Of a DNA stretch of 5,832 bases, positions 5,040-5,832 are shown piece by piece. The notes below the pieces were generated by a model that saw only the letters and a list, made by a program, of their open reading frames with translations, had not been told where the DNA came from and ran no database searches. The stretch lies in the NCBI GenBank assembly GCA_031285605.1, contig JAITVW010000250.1, positions 1 through 5,832 on the forward strand. The letters are read 5' to 3'. Source of the stretch: Fusobacteriales bacterium (GTDB lineage Bacteria; Fusobacteriota; Fusobacteriia; Fusobacteriales; Leptotrichiaceae). Made by a program: the position numbers and the translations under genes. Each line of letters begins with the position of its first letter. The stretch's first letter is position 1.

Positions 5040-5832
5040 TTAAATGAATTTATCCCCTGTCTGAAATACCCTTCCATTAAGCAAATCTACCCCGCTTTGG
5101 TTCTTTTTTCCCTGTAATTTAACATTTTTCAATATCAGATTCCCGTCTCTTAATTTTACCACAGGTCCGTATTTTTTCTTTAAGGCTACTATCTCACCAA
5201 AGTCTCCCTCATATTCTTCATAATCTTTTTCAGTTTCATATATTTTTACCACTGTATCCCTAAAAGTAGTATAAGCACCGGGAAAAGGATTCAATCCTCT
5301 GACTTTATTGTACATTTCCTCTGCAGTTCTGCTCCAGTCTATCTTCTCTTCCTTTTTTGTAATAGGCTTTACAAATGTTGCCTTTGTATGATCCTGAGGT
5401 GTCGAAGCAACTTCTTCTTTTTCTATAAGACTGATTGCTTTTCCGAGGAGCTCGGCTCCGATTACTTTTAATTTGTCATGCAGAGTCCCCAGTGTGTCGG
5501 TTTCTGTTATTTCACATGATTCCATAAGAATTACATCTCCTGAATCCAATCCCTCTTCAATATACATAATACTTACGCCTGTTTCTTTTTCTCCGTTTAA
5601 TATCGCTGAATGAATCGGCGAAGCACCTCTGTATTTAGGCAGAAGTGACGAATGTACATTTATTATCCCGTATTTGGGAATATCTATTATTTCTCCGGGT
5701 ATTATTTTACCATATGCCACCACTACAATCAAATCAGGAGCTAAATCCTTTATTTTCTTTATCAGTTCATTATCTTTCATCTTACGCGGCTGTATAACTT
5801 CTATATTATGCTCTGTTCCAAACTGTTTTACC
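5040..5832 (-). CDS. fmt: Methionyl-tRNA formyltransferase, 5'-truncated by the window edge
   Basis: Fmt transfers the formyl group of 10-formyl-THF to methionine on initiator tRNA. The visible 263 codons are the C-terminal part of a roughly 310-residue protein; about 50 N-terminal residues, including the start, lie beyond 5832. The frame is open from the window edge (VKQFGTEHNIEVIQPRK) into an ATG at 5780, which is internal and not the start. Numbering from the first visible codon, PDLIVVVAYGKIIP is at 32-45, INVHSSLLPKYRGASP at 57-72 (catalytic Asn58 and His60, and the SLLPKYRG signature), and EEGLDSGDVI at 92-101 (catalytic Asp96). The C-terminal domain has IDWSRTAEEMYNKVRGLNPF at 165-184 and the GKKNQSGVDLLNGR region near the end. 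FolD, two genes downstream, makes its formyl donor. The identification is secure. Confidence 0.97.
   Translation of the reverse strand, partial: VKQFGTEHNIEVIQPRKMKDNELIKKIKDLAPDLIVVVAYGKIIPGEIIDIPKYGIINVHSSLLPKYRGASPIHSAILNGEKETGVSIMYIEEGLDSGDVILMESCEITETDTLGTLHDKLKVIGAELLGKAISLIEKEEVASTPQDHTKATFVKPITKKEEKIDWSRTAEEMYNKVRGLNPFPGAYTTFRDTVVKIYETEKDYEEYEGDFGEIVALKKKYGPVVKLRDGNLILKNVKLQGKKNQSGVDLLNGRVFQTGDKFI

Noticed and set aside
5040..5780. A complete 246-residue Fmt starting at ATG 5780
   Set aside because: The frame stays open to the window edge and encodes sequence matching the upstream Fmt region, so the gene is cut by the window, not short.

Overview
The window is a compact AT-rich bacterial chromosome segment in which every recognisable gene lies on the minus strand. 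AT-rich codon use, the presence of Rex, and tightly packed genes with strong AGGAGG-type ribosome binding sites suggest a low-GC anaerobe. My best guess is a fusobacterium of the Leptotrichia/Sebaldella type; Clostridia remain possible because no rRNA or other marker is present.

Read in the direction of transcription (high to low coordinates), the right half is a four-gene operon: fmt (methionyl-tRNA formyltransferase, cut by the window end), rex (NADH/NAD+-sensing repressor), folD (methylene-THF dehydrogenase/cyclohydrolase) and accB (biotin carboxyl carrier protein). The genes are 16 nt apart (fmt/rex), 2 nt apart (rex/folD) and overlap by one base (folD/accB). FolD makes the 10-formyl-THF that Fmt uses to formylate initiator tRNA. 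AccB supplies the biotin carrier of acetyl-CoA carboxylase. A long inverted repeat with T-tracts about 40 bp beyond accB ends the operon.

The middle (2016-3048) is about 1 kb without an intact gene. It holds the accB terminator, a doubtful 56-codon membrane ORF, and a decayed nucleoside diphosphate kinase gene (2340-2638). The ndk relic has an internal stop, a deletion/frameshift and no N-terminal half, yet keeps the active-site histidine motif. Further along come two candidate promoters for the left operon. One carries a near match to a Rex box and the other overlaps an 11-bp-arm palindrome.

The left half is a second operon: a soluble CBS-pair protein, a CNNM/CorC-type membrane protein (DUF21 + CBS pair + CorC_HlyC domain, TTG start), and a NUDIX hydrolase cut by the window start. 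Spacings are 16 and 7 nt. The two CBS proteins suggest nucleotide-sensitive control of divalent cation handling, but this is inference.

I found no mobile element, CRISPR array, RNA gene or clearly new system. The most informative unlisted signal is the ndk relic.
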